Program-made: the position numbers and the translations under genes
NCBI GenBank assembly: GCA_037833965.1
Contig: AP031356.1
Span: 16,576,501 to 16,640,500, forward strand
DNA from: Marchantia polymorpha subsp. ruderalis
Lineage: Eukaryota; Streptophyta; Marchantiopsida; Marchantiales; Marchantiaceae
Direction of reading: 5' to 3'
DNA length: 64,000 nucleotides
Part shown: one piece after another, positions 52,231-64,000 of the stretch
Layout of the letters: every line of letters begins with the position of its first letter
Numbering within the stretch: the stretch's first letter is position 1
The notes under the pieces: generated by a model
Database searches by the model: none
The model's input: only the letters and a program-made list of their open reading frames with translations
Told to the model about the DNA's origin: nothing

Positions 52231-54292
52231 TGGATGCAACTTTACGCAAAATTGTTCCTAGAGAGTATTCTCATACATATTACATAATATCTATACTAAA
52301 GCAATGTTATGAATATATAATTTCGGAAAATCTAACTTATATATCATCCAATGGCATGGTGGTGAAGGAAAATTTTATTTTTTGAGTAAAATACATACAA
52401 ATGATACACCTTTCGCTAAATATATTATGCTATGACGCACCACACATTTTTGTTTTTAATGGAGTTAGTAACGACCATATGTAAAGGACTAAGAATTCAC
52501 ACCAACACTTCCTTCAATTGAAACATCTATTTTCACAAGCCATCACAAATATCTTATAATGTTTGACATCATATATAATTTTCCGAGTCAATCTATATAA
52601 AGTGAAGTAAAAACCTCTTGTGTTTAGAGCAGTTGCTCTCCCATAGATGCCTTTTAGATAAGTAGATGGATCAAAAAGTATAGTCACAACCTCATCTTTG
52701 TGAAACAATTAATGCAATTCAAGAAGTAATGTAAATCCGTTTGCACATACTTCAATAACCTATATCTTTGCTTATTTCTCCGCAACAGATACATGAAGGA
52801 AGGGTGTGATTCATTAAGTATATTTGAGATTGCTCCATTTGGATTTGGTATGCAAGTTTTTATAAAGTGATGATTTTGCAATAATTAAGATAGTTGGTGT
52901 TGTGTTTGAAGGTTGTTCTTAGTTTGAAGGCATAGGTGTAGAAGAGAAAGATTTCTCATATCTTTAAAATGCTTTTGGAATTGTTAATCAATTTGGATTT
53001 ACTACAATGGAGCATTTTTTAAATAGATTTACACAATTCGAAAAACCAAAAATTCATTTTCTAAGGTTGATATCGGCTTATAGCTCATGGATATTTTCCA
53101 AGTTTGGATTAGGTAGTTAACCAAATTATATCTATTCACATATGCTTTGTTTGAAACATTATTGCTTAAATTTGTGAAAGTGTTGCTTTAGGGGCATAGA
53201 TTGTGGTAAAAATCGTATCTTATTGACAAGAATAAGTAAAGAAGAAGTTGAATATGTCAACTGTAGAGCGAACATATCCTATCCAAAACTAGTAGAGATA
53301 AAAATTAACAATTAGATCCTTACAAACAAAGTCGGCAGCTGGAACAAATAGCTAAATATCAAAGAGGTTTAGGCTAAGACTAGCTCACTAATTGTTAAAA
53401 AAATGAAGTGAAAATAGACGACTTCATTTGTGGAGACCTGAGAGTTAACTACCGATGATACTTGAAATGTGAGACAGTGTCGAGTTTGTTTGTGCTTAGC
53501 TTTTGAGGGCAAGAGAGCGAAAGAGCTCTCTGCAAATGCATATGTTCGTATGATCATATATGAGGAAGTATAGTCCAACATTGGGTGCACCGACCAATGC
53601 CCGTTGGTTTTGAGTGGGTTTCGGGTTACATTATTTTTCCATGGGTGGGCACAAGTAAATGCTAAGGGTAGTGTTTGTCAATATCCAACCAAGAATTGGC
53701 GTAATTTGAATAGCATGGGCGGGATTGGGGCGCTGCTCATGGTTAGGTCTGGTCTGGGTGGGTGCAGATTTGAAGTAAATTGTTGGACTACGTGAGGAAG
53801 TGCATAAGCATGTGCAGTGCTCAGCTACTAGTTGTTGATTACTGAGAGACTCTAGGTCTCTATTGAGCTCATGCTGTGGTTACTCTTAGCCTTTGGTTAG
53901 CATTGGAGGATTATATCACAACCCCGTACAGAACTAACAAGACCAACCCTTATCCTTATCGATGTAAGCAATCTCCGCAATAGATAAGTGCTCGACAATA
54001 TGAGTCAAAGGGGAAAGTCTTTTTCATCGTTGAGCACCTACGGTTATGAAGTTATAGAAGCCCTCGTTACTAATAATCCTCGCATGCGAATTTGAAACGT
54101 TATAATCTATTATTATCTTATTGACCTGCTGATATAGCTCATTTTTTTTATTGATCTATATTTCTCTCGTAATAAGCCTCCTCAATATATATTGCTACAA
54201 CAAAATTATTTCGAAAATTCATTTAATTCTCTATGATTCGAAATTTTTGTACTCCTTGTTGGTTTTCTCAAAGCAAACTAAGTGAATACATG

Positions 54293-54316
54293 TTTCCTAG
54301 ACCTAGGTCTAGGAAA
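54293..54316. repeat. Perfect 24-bp palindrome
   Basis: The half-site TTTCCTAGACCT is followed directly by AGGTCTAGGAAA, its exact reverse complement. It lies in AT-rich intergenic DNA with no gene nearby. Confidence 0.9.
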
Positions 54317-57140
54317 AAATTAGTTCAAACCGTATGTTGGAGAGAAAAATGTTAAGCAGAAAATTATTGAAAAAAAGGTAAAAGAATGAGATGTCAAAAT
54401 CATAGTAATTCAAGCCCTGGAATTTATTTGTATAATTTATACCACAACTTAGACCTATTTACTCATATATGTAATTATTTTTTATTTGAGATTATTTTAT
54501 ATTTACATTGAGAGTAATTTTGAGATTGATATACACATAAAATACCATTTCAATAATGATTTCTTTTACATTCCTCATCAATGGATGATATGAAAAACAC
54601 AAGCCAAAAAAATACAAAATGCAAAAGAAAATCTAAGATCTCAGTTTTAACATAGTTAATTTATTCATTTTGAAAAAAAATTTATATCTATAGATCTATA
54701 TATTATTAAATTAACTCATATATATACACAACAAAAATTTCGTCTTATAATCTGTAGGTTAGTTGCTCTCTAGATACTAGTAAATTTGACCAACTAATAC
54801 TTCCATTTTAACTATTTGGCCCTTGTACGTACCCTGTTATCGTTGGCCCCTTGTCTTAGTTTAACAAATTTAGCCTGTGCAAAAGTGTCATGGCTAAATT
54901 TGGCTGTATGCGGGAAATTCCTAAAGACTTGAGTACTAGAGGCCTTTCACTTCATTCGCAAGCGAAAAAAGGTCGAGAGAAGAAGCAAGCAAAAAAAATC
55001 TATTTTTTGCGCTCCGGCGCCGATGGCGCCCAGAAAACGTAAACCCGTAAATAGTAAAACCCTTTATGCCCCCCGGGCCTATGGGCCTCCGGGCCTATAA
55101 CCTATCGGGGGGTCTACCTGCGGGGCCATAAACTTAAGTTTTTGGCTTAAAATTAAACTTAAAATTTCAATACCTTTTTAGAGTATTGAAATTTTATAAA
55201 ATATTTCCTAATAAAAATAATTTAATATGTGAAAATTTAATAGGTTTCCATTACATATGAGATCAATTTGTCTTTGAAAATCCAATGTTAAGTGAATTTT
55301 TAATAAAAATGGAGAAATTGTTAAACCTAAAAAATCTCATGTTTGACTTAGATGATTAAACTTGACTTGTTGAATATTTCATCGTAGATTATAATATTTA
55401 GAAATGTCGAACTCCCTCAAAAGATGTAGTTATATATCTATTGCATCCTATAACCAAGTTTCCATATTTTGGCATGCAGATTGAAGATTTTTTTAAGAGA
55501 AGATTATTATTGGTAGATCTATATTTAAATAAGAAATATATAAAAATCAAAGGAAGATATTTCATTTGTGTTAAGAAATTATCTATCATTCAATTATAAA
55601 TTTACAATTTTTTTCATTATAAACATGAAATTTTCTGTATCATAAAATACACGTTGAATTAATTTTTGCATTCAATATTATATTGCAAGAAATTGATCAA
55701 ACGAATAATAAGAGTTTAGTTATTCAGGATTATTTTTTGATCATATAATTCTTCTTGTGAAAAATAAAACAGGAAAATTTCTAATATTAACATAGAAACT
55801 AATGGATAAAAAAGCATTGGCCTAATGGATGGAAAAATAACCCTCATTTTTTCTCAAATTTTTTAAATTTTAATCTGTTAAGTCGATATTCACAGTAAAA
55901 ATTTTCTTCATCAAAGAAGTACGTCATTTGCCAACAAAAGTATTCGAAAAGTTTTACAGCTATCAAGTGTTTTCAAGAGCACTGAAGATATCATAGGGTG
56001 TCTTGAAGATGTGTATAGAACCGAGAGGTGTATCATGCTAGGAGCATGTGGGCATCCTTGGAGTTTTTGCGTGTGTGTTTGTAATCAATGTGAGTAGGAA
56101 TTTAGAACTTATATGAACAACCATTGTAATTCATCACACTTGCAAATTCGTATCCAACGATTTTTAGTTTGATTGTATTATATCTTTCCATCATAATTAC
56201 AAATCCAAACTTTGACAATTCCCGACATCGAAGGGCGCATTTCTTAAGGACCAACAAGTTGTTGCGTCAATGATGTTTCACGCCTCCTGAATGGCACGGG
56301 AGGCATTAAGTAGATGTACATCCGAGAAGAAGTCGAAAACAGATATGTACCTAACAAAGAGGACACATATTATGCTAAGAGTTTTTCATGGCCCTGTTGC
56401 TAAACCTATCAACTAAAGTACAAAGCCGAAAAGGTCAACCCCTGCCAATAAAAAGGTACCGAACAGAAGTCAAAAGAAAACATAGAGATCTAACCACTGT
56501 CGTGATAAGCCACTATCTCACCCACTACTCTTGTATTTCCCAGTCTAACAAAATAAAAAATAAACCGTGATTACAGTACGGTCGATTCTGAATGTGGAAA
56601 GGGGGGCCAAGTGGACTGCAAAAAAATGGTCGATTCTCACTATGTGCAAGACCGAGAGAAACAACAGATACCAGCAACTGTGAAAAGTGCAAGCAATTAG
56701 AGAAGGCCATTGCCCAACCGACTGGCTAACCGTGTCAGCTCACTCCCACATTGTGCGTGACAGTCCATTTACGTGGTTAATTCAAGGAGGTGGAAGTACA
56801 TATTTGTTAGATTTTTGTCCTGTACAGCGAGGGGCGATCGGGATATGTGCACTCAATGTGAAGTGCAAGATTGAAACCATAGAGTCACAAAATGATTTCA
56901 ACTTATCCACGGGCTCTGACAGAGAACATTAAAACAATGATAGATTGATCATCCAAGGTTACCATGTTTTTATGTAGGAAAATTCCGAAAACCACCCATC
57001 AACTAATATAGGGGAGGTCTAGCCCCAATAGTAGCACAGGGTAAACATTTCAAAACAAATCTGTCCGCTGCTTTGCCTGCTACAAGAGCATTGTTGTTCT
57101 TGTAGTACATAAACTACTGCTATTTTATGGATTGCATCGT

Positions 57141-57179
57141 ACAGGGCGTATTCATTGTGAACGAATGAATACGCCCTGT
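57141..57179. repeat. Perfect 16-bp inverted repeat with 7-nt loop
   Basis: ACAGGGCGTATTCATT at 57141-57156 pairs with AATGAATACGCCCTGT at 57164-57179. It is intergenic and could be the tip of a larger inverted-repeat element. Its flanks do not pair further. Confidence 0.9.
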
Positions 57180-57618
57180 TTAAAATACTCTGTACGCATA
57201 GCTCAATAGTTATACCTATAGCACATAACATTATTTTGTGCATACTATGAAAACGTATAGAAGTATATGTCTTTATTGATGACGTTTTGATAATCCGTCA
57301 TGCACTTAGAGCAAACTTCTTTACAAATGTCATATAATTAAAAAATGTCAATTTTGTCACAATTAAACCTATGAGCCGTGTTTACCATTTTTGAGCCGAG
57401 CGTGGATAAAAATCTAAGTAACGCATAATCTCCCTCATGGATGTAAATTTCATTAAAAAAAATTTATTACATATACCGTGAAGATTTTGAAAAAATCTAA
57501 TGCTAAATATTATGGTTATGAAACCGAGTTTCTCTTTGTAGTAAGATTGAAGACAGGTGATGTCATTCATCTTCGGCTGAGGTTTTGAAGAGATACAATT
57601 TACATCTTGTGGATTTTG

Positions 57619-57648
57619 GAAGTTTCTGATCGTTAGATCAGAAACTTC
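57619..57648. repeat. Perfect 13-bp inverted repeat with 4-nt loop
   Basis: GAAGTTTCTGATC at 57619-57631 pairs with GATCAGAAACTTC at 57636-57648 around GTTA. It is an isolated hairpin in intergenic DNA, without the following T-run that would make it terminator-like. Confidence 0.88.
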
Positions 57649-57702
57649 TCCTCACGGACTAGCTCTCTGTGCTTTGAGTATGCTCATGGTGAATAATCAT
57701 AA

Positions 57703-57806
57703 GGTTTGTTCATGGACTCTTTAAAATTCTAGTTAAATATCGATGTCTTTAGGTGGTTTGTTCATGGACTCTTCTAAATTCTTGTTAGATATCGATGTCT
57801 TTAGGT
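57703..57806. repeat. Tandem duplication of a 52-bp unit
   Basis: A unit starting GGTTTGTTCATGGACTCTT occurs at 57703 and 57755. The copies differ at a handful of positions and end in ATATCGATGTCTTTAGGTG. The divergence suggests an older event than the CCZ1 intron duplication. Confidence 0.88.
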
Positions 57807-58407
57807 GTCCGATGAATATAACGTGAGGGCGGAACCTAACTTAGTCACAATGGAGATACAACCCTGACTGACGTTATCTTGAAATAAGCTCAATTTTTTA
57901 TGATTTCAAGACTTCCACAACAATTTGTCAATACAAATGACACTTTTCATAAATGTTGGATGCCACAATTAACTGAAAAGAGTCAAAAGTGTCAAAAGCC
58001 ACTTTTAAGGAATTCTGACTTAGAGCCACTGGGTTGTAGACTGACTAATACTCTCACCCCGAGTACTTGGTATGGTTTGACTTCGACTGGAGAGAAATGT
58101 TCAGGAACTTTAAAAAAATTTGTCGATGATGGCGTTCACATGATCCGTCAATGCGTACCTGGTCTGCCTCGTGTGACGGCTACCAAGTGAATCCCACGGC
58201 CTGCAATGGAATTCTCCAACACATACATTGATCTTATAAATGAGCACAACTGTAAGAATATAACTATCAGTGTAGTTCATTGGGCACACCGTTGAGTAAG
58301 GGATATGACTAACTGAAAGTAGGGGCTAGATAAACTGGTTTTGTGCACATGTCATAAATCTGTGGTAAAGCTCGTTGATAAATATACGAAATTACGAATA
58401 TTTAACA

Positions 58408-58616
58408 TGGTATAAGGAACTGAGCAAGCATGCGTACCACACATGTATCAGCTCAGATCCTTGTGAGCTTACATGTGTTCTATCGGCTCACAAGGATCTG
58501 AGATATATTGTACAGATTAAAAGCACACACGTACCGGGTCACAAGGATCTGAGCAGATACGTGTGTGGTACCATGCTTGATCAGTTCCTTACATAGGTCA
58601 CAAGGATCTGAGATAA
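58408..58616. repeat. Compound inverted and direct repeat (CACAAGGATCTGAG units)
   Basis: A 60-bp arm at 58408-58468 is matched in inverse orientation at 58538-58595. Shared blocks include AAGGAACTGA, AAGCATG, TACCACACA and CTCAGATCCTTGTGA. The motif TCACAAGGATCTGAG also appears in direct orientation at about 58487, 58539 and 58599, so the unit has been copied both directly and inversely. No frame of note is inside. Confidence 0.85.
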
Positions 58617-59500
58617 AGTTTACATCACTGTTCATTTTAGGAGTTTGACTGTTTTCGGTCTCACAAATGAGGAAAGAGAGTGGAGGAATCCAGGACGCCT
58701 TTGTCATGTCAACTACGTAAAGCTGTTTCGCATTAGATGATTCCTGCAAATCTGATAGCTCGGATATTTGTCTGCTTTTAATTGTTTAACATTTAACCAC
58801 AATTCCATTCTTTCTTGTGCACAGCCCACAAAAAAAAAGTCACTTCCCATTCCCTGGCAGCACATTGCTTAAACAAGTAAGATCATCTATAGAAACACAT
58901 ACTTATATATAAAATAATCACTTTGGACCAACTGGAAGGCGACGCAGCAAGCTCTATTTTAAGCCGGTTATAAACACCAGATACCTTGTGACGTTCAGCC
59001 GTGCTATGTAAGCTCAGGACTTTGCAGGTTTTTATGAGAGTCACGTATTAAGATAACCACAACAAACGAAGAGAGCAGATACAGTCAGAAATGAGGACCC
59101 ACAAGACCCGTCTCACATAATCTACTAATTTAAGGAAGAGAATTGTACGGCTCGATGGGTTCTTCCCATCCTCTTTTGCTATCCACTTGGCCCCCCCGTC
59201 TCAGATTACAGAAGAGAAAGCAAACCGAGCCGGTAACTTTAGGTCCAAGGCGGAGTACAACACATGAAATAAAATGGTAGGCACGGGAAGAGACCACTAA
59301 AATTGTTAACTCTGGTCGATAATATTGTCATGTTGCTTAACTGGTACTCTTAATTTCGTACACTAAGTCAGTCACTCACTCATACTTCACTTTCTCTGAC
59401 CCGGATCCCAGAAGTTTCCACCACCCGGTGAAGGGCCAAAGGTCCCGTTCCTTTCCCGGCGGACAAATCATGACATTTGTATAATTGTTGGGCTTACCAT

Positions 59501-62096
59501 AAGTAGGCTCTTAAATATGAGCGCGTCTCATTGCATACTTTTATTCAACAACAAAATTCGATGATCATGCTGGTTTTCAGAGACTTTATGTACCGTGCGC
59601 TTCACTTCGTCGTCGTCGTCGTCGTCGACGTTGTTGTTGTTTTGCTTAGCACCGTAGTCATAGTAGGAGGACGTAGTTACTTAGAAAGACGAGGGTTCAA
59701 ATGCCGTGGTCGTAGGTCGTGGACGCCACCACGTGGTGACGACTTCGTCCCGGAGTCATGGGACGTCTACTGTCGCGCCCGATGCCTTCGCATTATAAAT
59801 CTCGATTAATCAGATTCGATGGCAAATTAAGCATCATTAGCATGTTCTCCGCGATGATTGACTGCAGTTACTACCGTACCTGCCAACGGAAGGAAATATT
59901 TGAAAAGCCCCTAAACTGGGGTCTCTCCGAGGGCGAAGTTATTGGTCTCTCCCCCCGGGAAACCTGCCCGTCGCTGTACAGCCGGGGCTGGATGACCGGG
60001 AACTTGAGGGCCTGTGGCGGCGGACACACCTGCTCGCCAGAACACGGCGGTCGTCTCGACCGACCACCGCGGCCTGCCACGTGGAGGAGGAGACAATTCT
60101 GCTCTGGAGCCTCCGCTTTTACGTCGTGTTTCCGTCCGTCATCGGTGCGCGTTTGCGGCACGACTGGTCGTACATGCGGAGGCGTTCCGGACAGCATACG
60201 GAGAACTCGGGGGATAGGAATGCCCGGGGGCTGCAGGTTTGTTCTTGTCTCGGAGGTGTTCGTGAGGATTTATGTCCGCGGAGTTTGTGGCCCAGGTCTT
60301 TGATGTTGCGAGCACACACGAGCCCACTTTGACATTTGCTTTGATCGTGCGAGCTTTGATCTTTCGAGAATTGAGTTTGAATTTGGTTTATCGTGCAAGA
60401 AGAAATGGTAATGATGATTTTATGGTGAAATCAATAGAGAATTTGTCGTTCGAGGGTCGTCTTCAGAGAAAGCTGGTAATGGGGTTGATTTTGCATTCTT
60501 TGAATCTGGGAAGGGAAATGACCTTTACCTTTCCCGTGGTTGGAAAAGCGATTTCCGAGTCGGTTTGCTTCCTCGAAGAGGCTAAATGTCGAGAATGAGA
60601 ACAAAGGTACAAATGTTGTTGACGAAGTCGAAGCAGATGATTCAAACTTGGCTTGGACAGAAGAATATTGCTATATGCTGGTTCTAGGGTTCTAGGTTCT
60701 AGAGGTTCTAGGTTAGACCAAGGACCTAAGCTCACAACCATGTGATTTGAAATTCTAGGGTTCATAATGTGGATAACCAGCTCGGTGAACTTATCCTCCA
60801 AGATCAGAATCATTGTTGTGGTCTCCTTGTGGCGTCCGACGAGTTGTTTTGAAACTCGTCGAGGTTAAAGTGGCTGAGAGTCGTATGAAACTAAATATTC
60901 CCTCTGATGTCGTCCTGCTCGTAGCCTTCATGTTGTTGTTTGGACATGAGTTTGAATCTCATAGGGTTTAGGGTGAGGGAGGGAGGGAGGGAGGGAGGTG
61001 GGGAGGGCTCCATGATGATGTCTACATGCGGCTTCTAAAATTTTCGCTTATTATTATACTCGACTGAAAATGGCGCTTTTGAATGGGCCAATTTGAAACA
61101 TCGCACCTTCATCATCGGTTTGTGGTGTGTGTTGCAGATGATGTGAAAACTTTAGAATGTTCGAGAAAGAGGCTTTTGGGGACATACATCCTGAAAAGGA
61201 ATGAGTAAGAGGCGATGAACAGAAGCCAAAGCACATTTTCCTTGTCCACCAGAAGGGCACAATTCTCCTTTCGTAGCTCGATGTGTGTAAAGATAAATGT
61301 TGTGGATGCTTATGGATGGGATAAGCACTTTTTTCATACACTTTCATCTTAAAAACTATTTTCGATGTTTCAGTTCACTCCGGACATTGAATGCACTTGA
61401 CGTTTGCAGGAAGATCCGCTCGGAGTGAGGACCAACCTTGACCGCAGCCTGTACACATAATTGGAACAACAATTCAAGCGAACGTCAGGTTCTTACAAAA
61501 AAAAAATGAGGAGGAAAACAGCAAAACAGTAAATCTCTGCAACAAAAAGAGTGCCATCAGCCATGAATGCTAACAACTAGGTGAAATTCCTCACACACAT
61601 CTGAAGTCGGCCTCCGTATCTTTATCACTCGATTGCTTGTCCGAGACTAGTTTGATTATTTTAGGAATATAGAAAACAGTTCTCATTCCGCACTTATGAT
61701 GTCATTCTCAGTTGTTAGACTATGCACATTCATTCATTCTACCATTTCGAGACTTGCAAAGATTCCATCCATGTCCACGAACGAAATACACCGAATTCAA
61801 AACTTGTACAAAACTATTAAAAAAATGCTAACCTGGGCAGCAGATCGCCTCATAAATCACTCCAAATTTCACGGTTGTGTCGACGACCAACAGTTGTGCG
61901 CCAGCGGCACAATGTACTTGCAGAGCTCGCAGCCATGCTCGTCTGCTCCAGTGATGTTCCATTCAATTTTCCTGTGTCGTACGCTCCGAGCCCTGTACCA
62001 AAAGCAGTTGCTCTGCGCATCGCTGTGTCCACTGATCTCGCCATCAAGACAAGGGGTCAAATGAAGTCCAATTGCCAACTCCAGATCATTCAGTCC
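59501..62096. other. Gene-end-like region; no gene recognised
   Basis: A run of GTC triplets lies at about 59608-59631. The stretch 59,880-60,300 is GC-rich with overlapping frames on both strands. Several copies of GGTTCTAG lie at 60680-60715 and a (GGGA)n tract at about 60976-60998. Plus-strand frames up to about 180 codons (59758-60303) carry no domain. The region may be promoter or leader DNA of a gene not recognised here. Confidence 0.35.
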
Positions 62097-63485
62097 ATCG
62101 ATCGATCGATCGATCGACCCTCTCATACATCGATACATCGATCCCAAAGTTGATCTGCAACACATTGAACACAAAGTGCATCCCCACCTTAAGACGGCAT
62201 GCTTAAGATGACGATCCGCCTGCCACCACCCGGTGGCGGCGGTAGCTCGTCGTGTCTGCCGCACACAATCGAGCGCCCCGCTCGACACAAGGCCGAAACT
62301 TCCGACCTCTGCGAAACCTCCGCTCGCGACGGCATAAGAACCATGGCCCCGGCACCGGCTGGTCCAGTCACGCGTCGTAATGGATGATCGGAAGTGAATC
62401 GTCCTCTAATCAGATTTCGTTAGTTAGTCAGTCAGTCAGTCAGTCGGTCGTGCATGCGAGCCGACGCTCGACTTTCCTTCCTTCCTTCCTTCCACCCGAA
62501 GTTGGCGTTTCCGGGTGCCGGACGGATGGAAACAGGAATGGGCGTGCGCGAGTGGAGATCCGATAGGGAATCAAGAGAGGGGACCTGGGGCCGCCACCAC
62601 GGCCGTGATGCAGCTGATGACGACGGGGCCGGGGATTGTCCGTGCTGCCCGCATCATTAATTGCGGGTAGATGATAGGTAGCCGCGAAAGCAGCCACGAG
62701 GGCGACGACGCAAAGCGAAGCCCGAGCCCATGAGGCCGTGGGAGCCATGGCAGCCCCAGATTGGAGCCCTGCCCTGCCCGGCCCGGCCCTCGGACGGACG
62801 GACTACGAGCCTACAAGAACCCATCCGGCGCTCTAGTCCTCCCGTCCGTCTAATCCATCCGTCTCTGCCTGCCGGTCCCTATACGAAGCTCTACGAGCGC
62901 ACATGCGCCTTTTGACCGAATGAATGAATCGATGCTGATCTGAACTCGTCGCCTCGAGCCAACCAAACCGAAGATTCGGCCCATAGGTGGTCCACAGTGC
63001 ATGGAGCGAGCTCTCTACTCAGCAGCTGCGACGCAGTCATACGGGGAGTGAGTGAGAGAGTGAGAGAGAGAGCCAGTGAGTCATCATCAGCAATCAAGCA
63101 TATCTCTCATTCATTCATTCATACGAGACCCGACCCGGCGTAGGCCAACGACTGACTGCTACTGACTGACGGGTGCTGATGCTGTGAGCGATATTGTGTT
63201 TGTTTGATTGTTGGTTGGTTGGTTGGTTTGTTTGTTTGTTTGTTTAGATCACGAGAACGAGGGTGGGGGTGAGAAGGAAAGAGAGAGAGGGAGGGAGGAA
63301 TGAAGGAAGAGTGTAGAGTATAGCTGCAGGTGGGGAGAGTGAGCAAAGGAGAGCTGCAGAGAGCAGAGAGGAGGGGGTGGTGTTGAAGTGGTGCACGGTT
63401 CGTAGCAGAGCAGACAGACAGAAAGACAGACAGGCAGAGGCGGGGTGCTTTTTGTGGCAGAGGGGGCGCATGGCAGAGTGAGTGA

Positions 63486-63519
<34 letters not shown>

Positions 63520-63700
63520 AAGAGGGGGACGGGACGAGAGCTCGATTTGATTTCGGGTCTGGCAGAAGAGAAAAGAGGAAGGAAGAGAAGGGGACGGGGA
63601 ATGGGATGGAGGGTGGAAGCTATGGCCAGCTGAAGTGTACTGCTGCTGCCTACAGGTGGAGGAGAGCCAGCAGCGGTTGAAGCAGCTGAAGGAAGGAAAA
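62097..63700. repeat. Cluster of short tandem repeats
   Basis: Separate microsatellites lie close together: (ATCG)n at about 62097-62117, (AGTC)n at 62424-62446, (TTCC)n at 62474-62493, (ATTC)n near 63108-63121, TTGG then TTTG repeats at 63211-63245, CAGA-type repeats at 63408-63435, and (AG)n at 63487-63512. On the minus strand the last is a CT-rich tract, typical of plant promoters and 5' leaders. The frames read here are repeat-driven. Confidence 0.8.
62440..62748 (-). CDS. Possible first exon of a secreted protein, unrecognised
   Basis: On the minus strand an ATG at 62748 in a strong context (GCCATGG) starts MAPTASWARASLCVVAL and continues VAAFAATYHLPAIND. That is a good signal-peptide pattern: a short basic start, a hydrophobic core and small residues. 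After about residue 40 the frame becomes Arg/Gly/His/Pro-rich low complexity and runs into the TTCC repeat, so the coding part probably ends earlier at an unassigned donor. CT-rich DNA upstream on this strand fits a promoter or leader. I could not identify following exons. A stop-containing frame at 61869-62070 with EHGCELCKYIV is a possible continuation but unproven. Confidence 0.3.
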   Translation of the reverse strand: MAPTASWARASLCVVALVAAFAATYHLPAINDAGSTDNPRPRRHQLHHGRGGGPRSPLLIPYRISTRARPFLFPSVRHPETPTSGGRKEGRKVERRLACTTD

Positions 63701-64000
63701 TAGGGAGGAAGACAAACTCACCCACTCACTCACTCCTCCCGAAGCTTTAGGGTATGAGCAGCTCTCGTCGCCTAGACCCAAACTTCCTTCTTCCAGGATA
63801 CAAGAGAAGACACGAAGCGCCGAGGCCAAGCGCTTTTGTCCGTCCGGAGGCGAGGGGCTTGCAGTCGGGCCTGACTTGTCCTTAGCTTTGCCTTGATCAC
63901 TTCCTGATTGACAGGGACGAAAAGTGTCAGCAGCAGCCACTTGTGCAGAAGTCGAGTTTGAATACTGGTCCCCCGTTTCCAGAACCTGGTGCTCCCGCTC
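63701..64000. other. Window edge; nothing recognised
   Basis: The sequence is of moderate-to-high GC. The minus-strand frame at 63650-63940 starts with GTG, not ATG, and has no domain. It could be part of a leader or exon of a gene beyond the window. Confidence 0.35.

Larger units (their letters stand above)
52231..59500. other. AT-rich intergenic region with several inverted repeats
   Basis: There is no coding signal. One local exception in composition is a GC-rich patch at about 55010-55130, with GGCGCCGATGGCGCC and runs of GGGCC in otherwise AT-rich DNA. Palindromes and duplications at 54293, 57141, 57619, 57703 and 58408 are given as separate entries. A G-rich patch lies at about 53600-53780 and its frame (53604-53795) is not recognised. 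Confidence 0.5.

Noticed and set aside
59531-59809. Frame with a run of valines
   Set aside because: The valines come from the GTC triplet repeat. Nothing else in the frame looks coding.
60680-61000. Interstitial telomere repeat
   Set aside because: The GGTTCTAG copies and one GGGTTTAGGG are irregular and few. They do not form a telomeric array.
63249-63725. 158-codon Ser/Leu/Pro-rich frame
   Set aside because: The protein is a translation of the AG and GAGG-type repeats. The composition is entirely repeat-driven.
1-64000. CRISPR arrays, bacterial operons or prophage
   Set aside because: The window is eukaryotic with spliced genes. The repeats seen are microsatellites and transposon-like inverted repeats without regular spacers.

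Overview
This is a window of nuclear DNA from a land plant. The evidence is the gene content: a ferric reductase of the FRO family, a chloroplast protein of the RETICULATA-RELATED 5/6 type (ChaN-like plus DUF3411), a CW-zinc-finger/MBD protein of plant type, and a plant-type tRNA-Ala. The genes have GT-AG introns of about 100-1,100 bp. GC-rich gene ends full of tetranucleotide repeats alternate with very AT-rich intergenic DNA. I infer a bryophyte, perhaps a liverwort, from this style. The sequence does not prove it.

Layout. A tRNA-Ala(AGC) lies at 2979-3051 (-). A complete eight-exon ferric-chelate reductase gene occupies 7082-10936 (+), with a TATA box at 6867. A weakly supported exon lies divergently upstream of it. 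A single-exon METTL21-type methyltransferase lies at 15420-16046 (+). A two-exon CW/MBD protein lies at 24834-25503 (-). An eight-exon RER5/6-like plastid protein spans 30270-34721 (-). A nine-exon CCZ1 homologue, part of the Rab7-activating MON1-CCZ1 complex, spans 44011-48148 (+). In all four multi-exon models the splice phases close exactly and the summed coding length is a multiple of three. The right end (59.5-64 kb) is GC-rich and full of microsatellites. It holds only a weakly supported secreted-protein ORF.

The rest is intergenic. AT-rich tracts lie at about 17.8-19.4, 20.2-24.1, 25.8-29.4, 36-42 and 52.2-59 kb. They carry three short inverted-repeat elements resembling non-autonomous DNA transposons, at 19426-19807, 37065-37242 and 39764-40188. 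The last has a perfect 8-bp target duplication. There are also several perfect palindromes or hairpins and a compound inverted repeat near 58.5 kb.

The recognised genes are independent housekeeping or organelle genes (iron reduction, protein methylation, chromatin, plastid function, vacuolar fusion). I see no cluster or shared pathway, and no clear evidence of a new multi-gene system. The most notable signals are the transposon-like elements, the stop-free 258-bp intron in CCZ1, and the 55-bp duplication across a CCZ1 splice donor.
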